DNA from: Dyadobacter flavalbus | Lineage (GTDB): Bacteria > Bacteroidota > Bacteroidia > Cytophagales > Spirosomataceae | Assembly (NCBI RefSeq): GCF_006149045.1 | Contig: NZ_VBSN01000049.1 | Coordinates: 496,001-560,000 of the forward strand | Direction of reading: 5' to 3' | DNA length: 64,000 nucleotides | Shown: positions 1-9,378 of the stretch, in pieces | Position numbering within the stretch: position 1 is the first letter of the stretch | Layout of the letters: the number at the start of each line of letters is the position of its first letter | Translations under genes and position numbers: made by a program | Notes under the pieces: generated by a model | What the model was told of the DNA's origin: nothing | The model's database searches: none | What the model saw: the letters and a program-made list of their open reading frames with translations, nothing else

Positions 1-243
1 AAAGGGCTGGGCAAAGATGCCTTTCTGGATGCAGTGATTCAGGAACGTTCGTGGGAATTTTTTGCAGAAGGCGATCGCTGGTATGATCTCACCAGGACAA
101 ACAAATACCTTACCGTGATTCCCAAAGCCATAAATTCGGTTTATCCCAGCCGTCCGGTTCAGGCCAAACACAAGTATTTCCCAATTCCGCAGGACGAGAT
201 CAATGCCAATCCGCAGCTGGAACAAAATCCCGACTGGAAGTAG
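1..243 (+). CDS. SusD/RagB-family outer membrane lipoprotein, C-terminal fragment (5' end outside window)
   Basis: The reading frame is open from base 1 to the TAG at 241-243, giving the last 80 residues. SusD-type proteins are surface lipoproteins that bind glycans and feed a SusC TonB-dependent transporter. The fragment shows the usual SusD C-terminal pattern: an ERxxEFFxEGxRWYDLxR motif near residues 20-35, then YFPIPxxEIxxNPxLxQNP at the end. The partner SusC and the SusD N-terminus must lie upstream of the window. The downstream genes on the same strand (secreted alpha/alpha-barrel-like protein, symporter, GH2, oxidoreductase) suggest it is the last surface-binding gene of a polysaccharide utilisation locus. 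Confidence 0.9.
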   Translation, partial: KGLGKDAFLDAVIQERSWEFFAEGDRWYDLTRTNKYLTVIPKAINSVYPSRPVQAKHKYFPIPQDEINANPQLEQNPDWK

Positions 244-365
244 CAAGAACAAAAGCTGAAACTTAAAAAGTAGCCGATGAAGTCGCTTCGTGTATTTATT
301 TTTTACACAGATAAAGCGGGCAAACTGAATACGTATGTTACGGATGGAATAAAAGATCTGATTTT

Positions 366-2951
366 ATGAAATGTTCCCTTACCCTGTTACTAAGCATTAT
401 TTTTCTGTCGAACGTTGCTGCACAGCGCCGCCCTGCCGCCAGCCTGATGAATGATCACATTCATGTAAGCTGGACCAGCGCCAATAAACCTGACTGGAAT
501 GTGGATCAGCTTCAGGTAAAAAAAGACGGCAAGTGGGTTAACGTGGCGGCTCCTTCCGGAGCCTATACATTGCTTTTCAGCGAGACAAAACCTTCATCTG
601 AACCCAGGGAAACCTTTGAAAAGATCACAGGCGGCAAGTTTCCCGAAGATAATTACCACTATCAGCAGGCGCAATGGAAGGAAAGCACTACCGAAGTTTC
701 CCTGAACACGGCCGGTACCGCCTATCATTTTTTTCCCTCGTCGGTTTTGATCAAAAAAAACGAGCTGGAATTTAAAAAGGAAACCGAAGCAGCAACGGTA
801 ATCGCCAACTGGAAACTGGACCCGGAATTCCCGACTGATATTCAGGTCACATTGACTTTAATCCCGAAGAAGAAAGGATTTTTCTCACTGGCTACTCCTA
901 CCCTTGCCGCCATTTCTACTGAAAACATGGCCTGGGCTTCGGTTCCGGGCTACTTTCAGGGAAATTTCATGCAGGAGAATTTTGCACTGGCATATGCGTA
1001 CGGCCACGGCATTCCGGGCCGGCCGGCCATTTACAGAGAACGCTGCGCTTCTACACTGAGCCCGCTGGTCAGCACAAAAAATGGGATTACGATTTCGGTG
1101 ATTCCTCAACCGGGTTTGGCGCGCGATCCATGGGAATCGGATAAAATCACGCAGACCGACTGGCATCTGGGCTTGTCGCACATGAACCGGAAAGCGGAGC
1201 TTTCGCCTACGCTGTATTATCCGGTTTTGGGAGAAGAAAACTCGGAAAGGAACATCGGGGAGAAAATCAGTTATTCGTTCCGTTACAGCCTCATTGCAGG
1301 GGACTGGTTTGCAGCAATCAAGCATGCGGCCTATGACATTTACAAGTTTAACGAAACACTTGCGCTGCGCCAGAGCAAGCAGTCATTGACGGACCGCATC
1401 GAAAAAATGCATCATTATCTGACCGATCCTGAAACTTCACTCTGGAACACGGAGGAGTTTAAAGGCAAACAGATCGGCGCACAATCTTACCTCGGCGGTG
1501 TGGTGGGATCCAATAAGGATGCGATGAAAAATTCGGATTACGGTGCCATGTGGATGCTTGCGAAGGCTACTGATGATCCTGAACTGACCCAAAAAGTGCT
1601 TCCGCCGGCAGAAAACTTCAAGCTCGTTCAGCAGCAGACTGAAAACGGCTTTTTCAAGGGAGCTGTGGAAGGACAGTATTATCTGGCGAAAAGCAAAAAG
1701 TTTGTTGAAGAATGGGGCGAGCTCGTCGAGCCGATCGCACTGACTTACTATGTGATGCTCGACATCGGCAACATGCTTTTGTTTGATCCGGCCAACATGG
1801 AATTGAAAGAACGCCTGAAACTCGGAGCTGAAAAATTGCTGAGCTGGCAAAATGCGGATGGAAGCTGGGCTGTGGCTTACGACCGCAAAACCGAGCAGGA
1901 ACTATTCAGGGATATCAAAGATGTGCGTCCGACTTTTTACGGCATGATCGTCGCTTACCGGATGCTGAAAGATGAAAAATACCTGAAAGCTGCCCAGAAA
2001 GGAGCTGACTGGATGATTGAAAATGCCGTCGAAACCGGCGCTTTCCTTGGGGTTTGCGGCGATGCCCGTTATGCTCCGGACTTTGCAACGGGACAATCGG
2101 CTCAGGCGTTTCTGGATCTTTATGATTTTACCAAAGACGAAAAATACAAGGAAGCAGCCATTTCCTGCGCGAAAATCTATACGGCTTCCATCTACACGCA
2201 TCCGATTGCAGATACGAAAGTCAAACATGTGAATGGCACCGAAAGGCAGGACTGGGAGATCAGCCAAACCGGGCTCAGCTTCGAACACGGCGGCATTTTC
2301 GGTTCGGCCACGCGTCACGGGCCTATTCAGCTGGCAAGCCATGCGGGCATGTTCATCCGGATGTTTCAGCTAACGGGCGAGCCGGTGTTCGCCGACATGG
2401 CCCGTTCTGCTGCCATGGGCAGGGATGCTTTTGTAGACAGCAAAACAAGCGTGGCTTCCTATTACTGGAACGCAATGAACAAAGGCGCCGGCCCTTATCC
2501 GCATCACGCCTGGTGGCAGGTCGGCTGGATCACAGATTATTTACTGGCCGAGGCCGAACTCAGATCCAATGGAAAAGTGACATTCCCGAGAGGATTTGTA
2601 ACGCCAAAAGTCGGCCCGCACCAGACCTACGGATTTGCAGACGGAACCATCTATGGCCGAAAAGCAAAGCTGGTGATAAAGGAAGGCTTTGCATCGGGAA
2701 ACCCGCCGGTAACAGACATAATCCTGGCAGAAAATGCAGGCAGCAAAGAGGCTTTTGTAACAATCCTGAACAACCGGGTTCAGCCAACGGAAGGCAAAAT
2801 CACCTTTGATCCCGAAAAATGGGCAGCAGGAAAAAAGATCAAATCCATAATCCATGCAGAAACCGGCAAATCGCTTGCAAATGCAAATCAGCCGGTTTCT
2901 TTTCAGCTAAAAGGATTTGGAATAGAAACCTACAAAATCATTTTCAACTGA
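366..2951 (+). CDS. Large secreted protein with six-hairpin (alpha/alpha toroid) glycosidase-like C-terminal half
   Basis: The product has 861 residues and begins with a signal peptide (MKCSLTLLLSIIFLSNVAAQ), so it is exported. Residues about 25-330 look like a beta-rich N-terminal domain. Residues about 340-750 show repeated helical hairpins with WQNADGSWA, YRMLKDEKYLKAAQ, FLDLYDFTKDEKYKEAA and HHAWWQVGW-type segments, which resemble six-hairpin glycosidase or lyase folds. About 110 residues of beta-rich sequence follow. No single catalytic motif identifies a CAZy family, so the substrate is unknown. It sits between the SusD tail and a symporter, which fits periplasmic or surface glycan breakdown. 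Proteins of this type are sometimes labelled glycerophosphoryl diester phosphodiesterase; I see no support for that in the sequence. Confidence 0.75.
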   Translation: MKCSLTLLLSIIFLSNVAAQRRPAASLMNDHIHVSWTSANKPDWNVDQLQVKKDGKWVNVAAPSGAYTLLFSETKPSSEPRETFEKITGGKFPEDNYHYQQAQWKESTTEVSLNTAGTAYHFFPSSVLIKKNELEFKKETEAATVIANWKLDPEFPTDIQVTLTLIPKKKGFFSLATPTLAAISTENMAWASVPGYFQGNFMQENFALAYAYGHGIPGRPAIYRERCASTLSPLVSTKNGITISVIPQPGLARDPWESDKITQTDWHLGLSHMNRKAELSPTLYYPVLGEENSERNIGEKISYSFRYSLIAGDWFAAIKHAAYDIYKFNETLALRQSKQSLTDRIEKMHHYLTDPETSLWNTEEFKGKQIGAQSYLGGVVGSNKDAMKNSDYGAMWMLAKATDDPELTQKVLPPAENFKLVQQQTENGFFKGAVEGQYYLAKSKKFVEEWGELVEPIALTYYVMLDIGNMLLFDPANMELKERLKLGAEKLLSWQNADGSWAVAYDRKTEQELFRDIKDVRPTFYGMIVAYRMLKDEKYLKAAQKGADWMIENAVETGAFLGVCGDARYAPDFATGQSAQAFLDLYDFTKDEKYKEAAISCAKIYTASIYTHPIADTKVKHVNGTERQDWEISQTGLSFEHGGIFGSATRHGPIQLASHAGMFIRMFQLTGEPVFADMARSAAMGRDAFVDSKTSVASYYWNAMNKGAGPYPHHAWWQVGWITDYLLAEAELRSNGKVTFPRGFVTPKVGPHQTYGFADGTIYGRKAKLVIKEGFASGNPPVTDIILAENAGSKEAFVTILNNRVQPTEGKITFDPEKWAAGKKIKSIIHAETGKSLANANQPVSFQLKGFGIETYKIIFN

Positions 2952-2968
2952 AAAACGAAACAGTCCAA

Positions 2969-3013
2969 AGCTAACAGCCAATAAGCCAACAGCCAAAAAG
3001 CTAACAGCCAAAT
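2969..3013 (+). repeat. Three tandem 15-bp units in the intergenic spacer
   Basis: Bases 2969-2983, 2984-2998 and 2999-3013 are three back-to-back 15-mers of the form AGCYAACAGCCAAWW. They fill most of the 67-bp spacer between the secreted protein and the symporter and end 5 bp before the symporter ATG, where a ribosome binding site would sit. No clear purine-rich Shine-Dalgarno is visible, as is common in Bacteroidota. Confidence 0.8.
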
Positions 3014-3018
3014 CCCAT

Positions 3019-4725
3019 ATGAATACTACTGTTGATACCATTGTAATTGTTGTTTTTTCCGCTTTTGTACTGGCCATCGGACTGCTTTTTGCCCGTACCG
3101 GACGAAACCTTAAGTCGTTTTTCGCAGGCGGAGAGGCCGTTCCGTGGTTTATCGGCGGGCTGTCTTTATTTATGAGCTTCTTTTCGGCGGGCACATTTGT
3201 GGCGTGGGGTTCCATCGCTTATAAACATGGCTGGGTTGCCATTACGATCCAGTGGACCATGTGCATCGGTGCGCTCGTCACGGGTCTGTATCTGGCTCCG
3301 CGCTGGAAACGGACCGGCGCGCTTACCGCCGCCGAGTTCATTCGTGAAAGGCTGGGTATGCCCGTTCAGAAAACGTACATTTTCATTTTTACGCTTGTTT
3401 CGGTTTTTATAAAAGGCTCGGTGCTTTATCCGGTTGCAAGATTGGTCAGCGCCTCGCTGGATTTGCCGCTTGTGCCCTGCACCATTGGACTGGGTTTGTT
3501 TATGATCGCCTACACGGCAGTTGGCGGACTTTGGGCTGTCATGGTCACTGACATACTGCAATTTGTGGTGCTGTGCGCAGCCGTTTTCATTTTATTACCG
3601 CTGTCATTCGACCGCGTTGGCGGCTGGAATGGCTTCACGCAGAATGTTCCCGATGACTTTTTCAATCTGCTCAACGGTGAATACACCTTTGGCTTTGTGC
3701 TGGCTTTTATCATTTATCACATTTGTTACATTGGCGGAAACTGGACCATGGTGCAGCGTTACACCAGTGTAGACAGCGAAAAATCGGCCAAAAAAGTTGC
3801 TTACCTGTTTGCAGGATTGTATCTGATCAGTCCGGTGATCTGGATGTTTCCGCCGATGATCTATAAAGCCATCAATCCTGCGCTGACCGGCCTTGATACG
3901 GAGAATGCTTACCTGATGATCTGCAAACTGGTGCTTCCTCCGGGTTTACTGGGCCTGATGCTGACGGGTATGTATTTCTCCACTTCTGCCAGTGCCAACA
4001 CGGCGCTTAATGTTGTTTCGGCTGTTTTCACCAATGACATTTACAAAGGCATGATCAATCCGGCAGCCTCCGACAAGCAGTTGATTCTGGTGGCGCGCAC
4101 GTCATCTTGGTTTTTTGGACTGGGAATGATCGGCATTGCATTAATGGTGCCGGCAGCTGGCGGGATTGTGGAAGTAGTGCTCAGCATTTCTGCCATTTCT
4201 GGCGGGCCGCTGCTTGCTCCGCCACTCTGGGCATTGTTTTCCAAAAGGCTGAACAGTAAAGTAACACTTTGGGTTTCCTGCACCGGACTTGCTGTAAACC
4301 TGATTTTTAAGGTATTAGCACCGCTTCTGCTCGATTTCAAACTGTCCCGGGGAATGGAAACCATTGTGGGCGTAGGCCTTCCATTGCTGCTGCTGCTGGC
4401 TTATGAACTGTGGGCACGCTCCAGAGGAGTTATTGCCGAGGAATACCGCACTTATCTTATTTCCCGCGAACAAAAAAGAATAGATAATCTGATCGAAGCC
4501 AGTATGGAAGAAGCAACGGAAATACGGCGGCAAAACCGTTTCGGGTTACGCGTGATTGCTGCTGCACTGCTATTCACGGCCGTAATGCTGTATATCCTGA
4601 GCACGTTTGCAACGTCAGGTGCCACCGTAACGGCCATAATCGCGACCGTTGTCCTGATCGCAACCCTTATTCCTTACAATGCTTCCCGGAAAATCAAAGT
4701 AGAACCGGAAGTGATCAACGCCTGA
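3019..4725 (+). CDS. Sodium:solute symporter (SSS family)
   Basis: This 568-residue protein consists mostly of hydrophobic segments; I count about 13 plausible membrane helices, with a short charged cytoplasmic stretch near residues 470-510. The N-terminal pattern (helix, then a conserved KSFFxGGxxxPWxxxGLSLFMSxFSAGTFVAWG-type stretch near residues 30-65) is characteristic of the sodium/glucose-type SSS family, which imports sugars, sialic acids or small organic acids using the sodium gradient in the inner membrane. It lies 67 bp after the secreted protein and 26 bp before the GH2 gene, so it probably imports the sugar released by these enzymes. The exact substrate cannot be read from sequence. 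Confidence 0.9.
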   Translation: MNTTVDTIVIVVFSAFVLAIGLLFARTGRNLKSFFAGGEAVPWFIGGLSLFMSFFSAGTFVAWGSIAYKHGWVAITIQWTMCIGALVTGLYLAPRWKRTGALTAAEFIRERLGMPVQKTYIFIFTLVSVFIKGSVLYPVARLVSASLDLPLVPCTIGLGLFMIAYTAVGGLWAVMVTDILQFVVLCAAVFILLPLSFDRVGGWNGFTQNVPDDFFNLLNGEYTFGFVLAFIIYHICYIGGNWTMVQRYTSVDSEKSAKKVAYLFAGLYLISPVIWMFPPMIYKAINPALTGLDTENAYLMICKLVLPPGLLGLMLTGMYFSTSASANTALNVVSAVFTNDIYKGMINPAASDKQLILVARTSSWFFGLGMIGIALMVPAAGGIVEVVLSISAISGGPLLAPPLWALFSKRLNSKVTLWVSCTGLAVNLIFKVLAPLLLDFKLSRGMETIVGVGLPLLLLLAYELWARSRGVIAEEYRTYLISREQKRIDNLIEASMEEATEIRRQNRFGLRVIAAALLFTAVMLYILSTFATSGATVTAIIATVVLIATLIPYNASRKIKVEPEVINA

Positions 4726-4751
4726 CAATTTTTCATTTGAGCCAAACATCC

Positions 4752-6830
4752 ATGAAACGAATTCCTTTATTCCTGATTTTAATTCTGGCATTTTGCATCT
4801 CCGAACCTGCATCTTCCCAATACACCATCAAGCAGCCCAATGCCATTCCATTGCATGGAGAATGGTCATTTGCACTGGACCCTGCGGAAATGGGCGTCCC
4901 CGGAAAGTGGTTTACGGATAAGGTTGCGCAAGGCAGCCGGTTTGACAAAGTAACCGTTCCGCATTGCTTTTCGGCAGATCCGCGCTATGGATTTTACACG
5001 GGAACGGTTTGGTACCGAAAGCCTTTTTCCTGGAAAGTAACCGGCGGAAAGCGTGTGATCCTGCATTTTGATGCGGCTTATTATAAAACACACATTTGGC
5101 TCAACAATCAGAAGGTGGGTAATCACGAAGGCGGCTATACGCCGTTCAGTTTTGATGTGACTGATTTTCTGAAAGACGGCGATAACCTGCTTGCCGTTTC
5201 GGTGAACAACAATACATGGAAGACCGGCACCATTCCCGGCGCAAAGGATAACAATGATGTCAATGATGCTTTTATGGGATGGCTCAACTACGGCGGGCTT
5301 GTGCGTCCGGTTTACCTGACGATTGAACCCGAAGTTTATGCCGAAAACATCAAAATCGAAGCAACGCCTGATCTTGAAAAAGGAACAGCCGTTTTAAAGA
5401 CCAGACTACGGATCCGAAATGCATCAAAACAGGCTTATTCTGCTAAATCCAGTCACATTGTTTTGTTTCAGAACAAACCGGTTTCTTTAAACTGGAAAAG
5501 CAGATCAGCAAGCATTCCGGCGGGACAAACGGGTTTTCTGGAATCGGAAACCACGCTTTCTGCGGCGCAGGTGAAGCTCTGGAACCTGGATGACCCCAAC
5601 CTGTATCAGTTAAAAGCATCGGCAGGAACAGACACCATTGCATCCGGCTTTGGCATCAGAAAAATAGAGATCCGGAACACCCGGCTGCTGCTGAACGGAA
5701 AGCCGCTGAAACTGGCGGGCGGAAACCGCGTAGTGGATTATCCCGGCCTGGGTTCGCTCGAACCAGACTGGCTTGTAGAGAAAGATTTCAGGTTGATGAA
5801 AGAAGCCGGAATGGAATTTCAAAGGCTGACACATTACACACCTTCCGAGTATTTTTATGAGCTGGCCGACCGGTACGGCATGCTGATCATCAGCGAAGCC
5901 GGCAACTGGCAGCTCACGCCAAACCAGATGGACAATGATTCGATGCGGACCAAATTCCGCTTGCAGTTCCGGGAAATGGCCGAGCGTGACTGGAACCATC
6001 CAAGCATTATCGCGTACAGTGTAGGAAACGAATATTTGTCCGAGCAGCCTGCCGGTCAGCGCTGGACAAAAGACATGATCGCTTATGCACGCGAGCTGGA
6101 TGCCACGCGGCTCTACACTTTTGCCACCATGCGCCTGAATACTTTACCCAAAAAGCCGGAAGACGAAGCAAGCCAGTATGTCGACTTTGTTTCGACCAAC
6201 ACTTATGGAAATCACGCAAAAGCACTGGATCACATTCACGCACTGTATCCGGAAAAACCAATCCTGATCAGCGAATGGGGTATTCGGGCTGACAACAAAT
6301 CAGAAAACTGGCTGAACAATACTGCCTTAAAAGCACATCATTTTGGCGAAAGTGAAGTTAATCAGGCAAAGCACATTTCCGACATCGCAGCCGAGATCCG
6401 CAAACGGGATTATGTGATCGGGGCTTCCTGGTGGACCTACAATGATTATCAAAGCCGCTTTCACGGTACGAACCCGAATGGTTACCGGCCCTGGGGAATT
6501 GTGCGCCCCGACCGCGAGCTGCGGCCTGCCTACAAAACACATCAGCATGAAATGGCTCCGGTGACGCTCGAAAAAGCAAGCTTTCAAGCCGGCGGACAAG
6601 GCGAGCAGCAACTTACGGTTCGTGTCACCGCGCGAAAAGATTTCCCTTCTTATGCCGTAAACGGATATTATTTAATGGCCAATGGCAAAAAGATCCCGAT
6701 TGCAAATCTGAATCCGGGGGAAAGCAAAGAGATAACCATTCCAACTACAGGGTTTGATAAAAACCTTCCCATTAGCATTTACAAACCAACCGGATTTAAG
6801 ATCGTTGACGAGATTTTAGAATTGAAGTAA
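4752..6830 (+). CDS. Glycoside hydrolase family 2 protein (beta-galactosidase/beta-glucuronidase type), secreted
   Basis: I choose the ATG at 4752, not the in-frame TTG at 4737, because it directly begins a signal peptide (MKRIPLFLILILAFCISEPASSQ-like). The 692-residue protein has the GH2 order: N-terminal jelly-roll sugar-binding domain (about residues 25-190, with PHCF, GFYTGTVWYRK and VNNNTWKTG segments), an immunoglobulin-like domain, then a TIM barrel. The acid/base glutamate is Glu427 in SVGNEYL and the nucleophile is Glu508 in ISEWG, so it should be active. GH2 enzymes remove terminal beta-linked galactose, glucuronate or mannose; which one is unclear. The stop is only 2 bp before the next ATG, so the two genes are surely cotranscribed. 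Confidence 0.92.
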   Translation: MKRIPLFLILILAFCISEPASSQYTIKQPNAIPLHGEWSFALDPAEMGVPGKWFTDKVAQGSRFDKVTVPHCFSADPRYGFYTGTVWYRKPFSWKVTGGKRVILHFDAAYYKTHIWLNNQKVGNHEGGYTPFSFDVTDFLKDGDNLLAVSVNNNTWKTGTIPGAKDNNDVNDAFMGWLNYGGLVRPVYLTIEPEVYAENIKIEATPDLEKGTAVLKTRLRIRNASKQAYSAKSSHIVLFQNKPVSLNWKSRSASIPAGQTGFLESETTLSAAQVKLWNLDDPNLYQLKASAGTDTIASGFGIRKIEIRNTRLLLNGKPLKLAGGNRVVDYPGLGSLEPDWLVEKDFRLMKEAGMEFQRLTHYTPSEYFYELADRYGMLIISEAGNWQLTPNQMDNDSMRTKFRLQFREMAERDWNHPSIIAYSVGNEYLSEQPAGQRWTKDMIAYARELDATRLYTFATMRLNTLPKKPEDEASQYVDFVSTNTYGNHAKALDHIHALYPEKPILISEWGIRADNKSENWLNNTALKAHHFGESEVNQAKHISDIAAEIRKRDYVIGASWWTYNDYQSRFHGTNPNGYRPWGIVRPDRELRPAYKTHQHEMAPVTLEKASFQAGGQGEQQLTVRVTARKDFPSYAVNGYYLMANGKKIPIANLNPGESKEITIPTTGFDKNLPISIYKPTGFKIVDEILELK

Positions 6831-6832
6831 TC

Positions 6833-9127
6833 ATGATAACAGAAAAATACACTTATAAAAGAACGCCAAAAACCATTGCGCTTTCCGCTGATCTGGTCAT
6901 CGTCGGCGGCGGGTTGACGGGAACGTGCTCGGCAATTACGGCTGCCAGAGCCGGGATGAAAGTAATTCTGGTGCAGGACCGGCCGGTTTTAGGCGGAAAC
7001 TGTTCGAGCGAAGTCCGGTTATGGATTCTGGGAGCGACTTCGCACATGGGCAATAATAACCGCTGGGCACGCGAAAGCGGCGTGATCGATGAGATCATGC
7101 TGGAAAATATCTACCGCAATCCAGACGGAAATCCGCTGATTTTCGACACGGTTTTATTGGAAAAAATAGTAGAGGAAAAGAACATTACGCTTCTGCTGAA
7201 TACCAGCGTTTATGATCTGGACAAGAATCCTGCCGGCAGTCCGGACGAGGACATTATTACAGCGGTACATGCATTTTGCAGCCAGAACAGCACGCAATAC
7301 CGCTTGGCTGCTCCTCTTTTTTGTGATGCTTCGGGCGACGGCATTGTCGGGTTTCTTTCAGGTGCAGCCTTCCGGATGGGCGCAGAATCTATGGAAGAAT
7401 TTGGCGAGAAATTTGCTCCGGACAAATCTTATGGCGAGCTGCTGGGACATTCCATGTACTTCTACTCCAAAGACATCGGAAGACCCGTAAAGTTTGTGCC
7501 GCCTTCTTTTGCATTGCAGGACATCACTGAAATTCCGCGTTACAAAACCTTTAATCCAAAAGATTTCGGTTGCAGGCTCTGGTGGCTGGAATATGGCGGA
7601 AGGCTTGATACCGTGCATGATACGGAGAAAATCAAATGGGAATTGTGGAAAGTCGTTTACGGCGCCTGGAATTATATTAAAAATTCCGGCTCGTTTCCCG
7701 AAGCTGAAACTATGACGCTCGAATGGGTGGGCACCATTCCCGGCAAGCGGGAAAGCCGCCGTTTTGAAGGCGATTACATGCTGAAACAACAGGACATTGT
7801 AGAGCAAAGAACGTTTGATGATACGGTTGCATTCGGCGGCTGGAGCATAGACCTGCATCCGGCAGATGGCGTTTACAGCGACCAGTCGGGTTGCAACCAG
7901 TGGCATAGCAAAGGCGTTTACCCGATTCCTTACCGTTGTTATTACAGCAAAAACATCAGCAATCTCTTCATTGCAGGCCGCATTATCAGCGCTACGCACG
8001 TTGCCTTTGCATCCACCCGCGTAATGGCAACATCTGCTGCCGGCGGGCAGGCTGTTGGCATAGCGGCTGCTTTATGCAAAAAATACAACTGTTCACCTCG
8101 CGAGCTTGGCCAATTGTATTTGCAGGAACTTCAACTTGAACTCTGGCGGGCAGGCCAATACTTGCCACAAACTGAAATTACGGACCCCGAGAATCTGGTT
8201 AATCACGCTGTGCAGATCACGGCTTCGTCCACATTGCAACTGAAAGAACTTGCACCTTCTGATTTCTGGGCTCCGGTCAAAGATTCGGTGGCGCAAATGC
8301 TTCCTGTTACTCCGGGGAAAATGCCTGCTGTTTCTTTTTGGATCGAAGCAGACAAGGAAACAGATTTCGAGGTGGAACTGCGGAAAAGCAGCAAGTCGTT
8401 CAATCACACGCCGGATGTGATTCTGGAGAAAAAAAGCTTTCATCTGGAAAAAGGAAAACAGGAAATCACAACTGAATGGGACGCAGTTTTTGAGGAGCCC
8501 TGTTATGCCTTTGTCTGTTTCATGAAAAATGCAGATGTAAAAATCCAGTATTCAGAAATACGGATTTCGGGCGTTGTTTCACTTTTCAATGCGACCAATC
8601 CTGCCGTTTCGAATTACGGCAAACAGGAACCAACCGAGGATATTGGTGTGGATACATTTGAATTCTGGTGTCCGCAACGCCGTCCAGAAGGCCGCAATAT
8701 AGCTATGAAACTGAGTGAGCCATTAGACGCTTTTAATACAAGAAATCTTGTAAACAACTATCACCGGCCTGTTTCCCAGCCGAATGCATGGGCTGCTGAG
8801 CTAAGCGACCGTAATCCAATGCTAACCATCAGCTGGGCACAGCCTGAGCTTGTTTCCCGCATCGATCTGGTGTTTGATACCGATTATGATCATCCGATGG
8901 AAAACGTGATATACGTTCACCCGGAAACAGTAATGCCATTTTGTGTAACGAATGTGGAAGTTACCAACTGCAATGATCAGGTCATCGGCAGAATTATCGA
9001 CAATCACCTGAGCCGAAGAACAATCTTGCTGGAAAAACCGATTACAACCCAGCATTTAAAACTACGGCTTTCAGGATCAAATCCGAATGTTCCTATATCG
9101 TTGATGGAAGTGAGGTGTTATCATTAG
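6833..9127 (+). CDS. FAD-dependent oxidoreductase with C-terminal beta-sandwich-like extension
   Basis: The 764-residue protein has no signal peptide. Residues about 18-50 carry the dinucleotide-binding GGGLTG motif followed by LGGNCSSEVR, typical of the FAD_oxidored family. A second FAD contact (FIAGRIISATHVAFASTRVMATSAAGGQAVG region) lies near residues 380-415. The last 200 or so residues resemble a discoidin-like beta-sandwich found in several carbohydrate-active proteins. Members of this family often sit in glycan-use operons of Bacteroidota; a role in oxidising a sugar or sugar acid is inference. It is the last gene of the operon, 2 bp after the GH2 gene. Confidence 0.88.
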   Translation: MITEKYTYKRTPKTIALSADLVIVGGGLTGTCSAITAARAGMKVILVQDRPVLGGNCSSEVRLWILGATSHMGNNNRWARESGVIDEIMLENIYRNPDGNPLIFDTVLLEKIVEEKNITLLLNTSVYDLDKNPAGSPDEDIITAVHAFCSQNSTQYRLAAPLFCDASGDGIVGFLSGAAFRMGAESMEEFGEKFAPDKSYGELLGHSMYFYSKDIGRPVKFVPPSFALQDITEIPRYKTFNPKDFGCRLWWLEYGGRLDTVHDTEKIKWELWKVVYGAWNYIKNSGSFPEAETMTLEWVGTIPGKRESRRFEGDYMLKQQDIVEQRTFDDTVAFGGWSIDLHPADGVYSDQSGCNQWHSKGVYPIPYRCYYSKNISNLFIAGRIISATHVAFASTRVMATSAAGGQAVGIAAALCKKYNCSPRELGQLYLQELQLELWRAGQYLPQTEITDPENLVNHAVQITASSTLQLKELAPSDFWAPVKDSVAQMLPVTPGKMPAVSFWIEADKETDFEVELRKSSKSFNHTPDVILEKKSFHLEKGKQEITTEWDAVFEEPCYAFVCFMKNADVKIQYSEIRISGVVSLFNATNPAVSNYGKQEPTEDIGVDTFEFWCPQRRPEGRNIAMKLSEPLDAFNTRNLVNNYHRPVSQPNAWAAELSDRNPMLTISWAQPELVSRIDLVFDTDYDHPMENVIYVHPETVMPFCVTNVEVTNCNDQVIGRIIDNHLSRRTILLEKPITTQHLKLRLSGSNPNVPISLMEVRCYH

Positions 9128-9162
9128 AAGGAACTTTGTATTGATTTTAACGATGCGCCGTT

Positions 9163-9378
9163 ATGCCTTTCTCGTCAATTCAGGAACAATTCTTTGTCAG
9201 GCGGCTGTCCAAGGCCTACCGCTACATTCTCGACCAGCGGGATATGGCGCTGGTGCCAATCAAGGTGGAGCTGGATTTTATCGATTCCTACACATTCCTG
9301 CTGCAAATGCGGTTTGAAGGTAAATTTCATGTAAATGGCTCGGGCGGTAAATTTCATCCGTCGACGAATGCATATTGA
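9163..9378 (+). pseudogene. Remnant of a LytS-type histidine kinase (His_kinase domain fragment)
   Basis: A 71-codon frame reads FVRRLSKAYRYILDQRD, then VPIKVELDFIDSYTFLLQMRFEGKF. This matches the segment after the NPHFLFN box of LytS-type sensor kinases (compare the LSEFLRYIIRD and ELNYIHNYIGLQKAR segments of the intact kinase at 21577). The sensor part, the histidine box and the ATPase domain are all missing. The frame runs straight into the tandem repeats that start at about 9377. It is therefore a gene scrap and not a working protein. The start chosen is only the first ATG of the open frame. Confidence 0.45.

Noticed and set aside
885-1325. Long open frame opposite the secreted glycan-operon protein
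   Set aside because: It is a shadow of the coding strand: Arg/Pro/Cys-rich, with no motif and no start context. Similar antisense frames along the window were dropped for the same reason.
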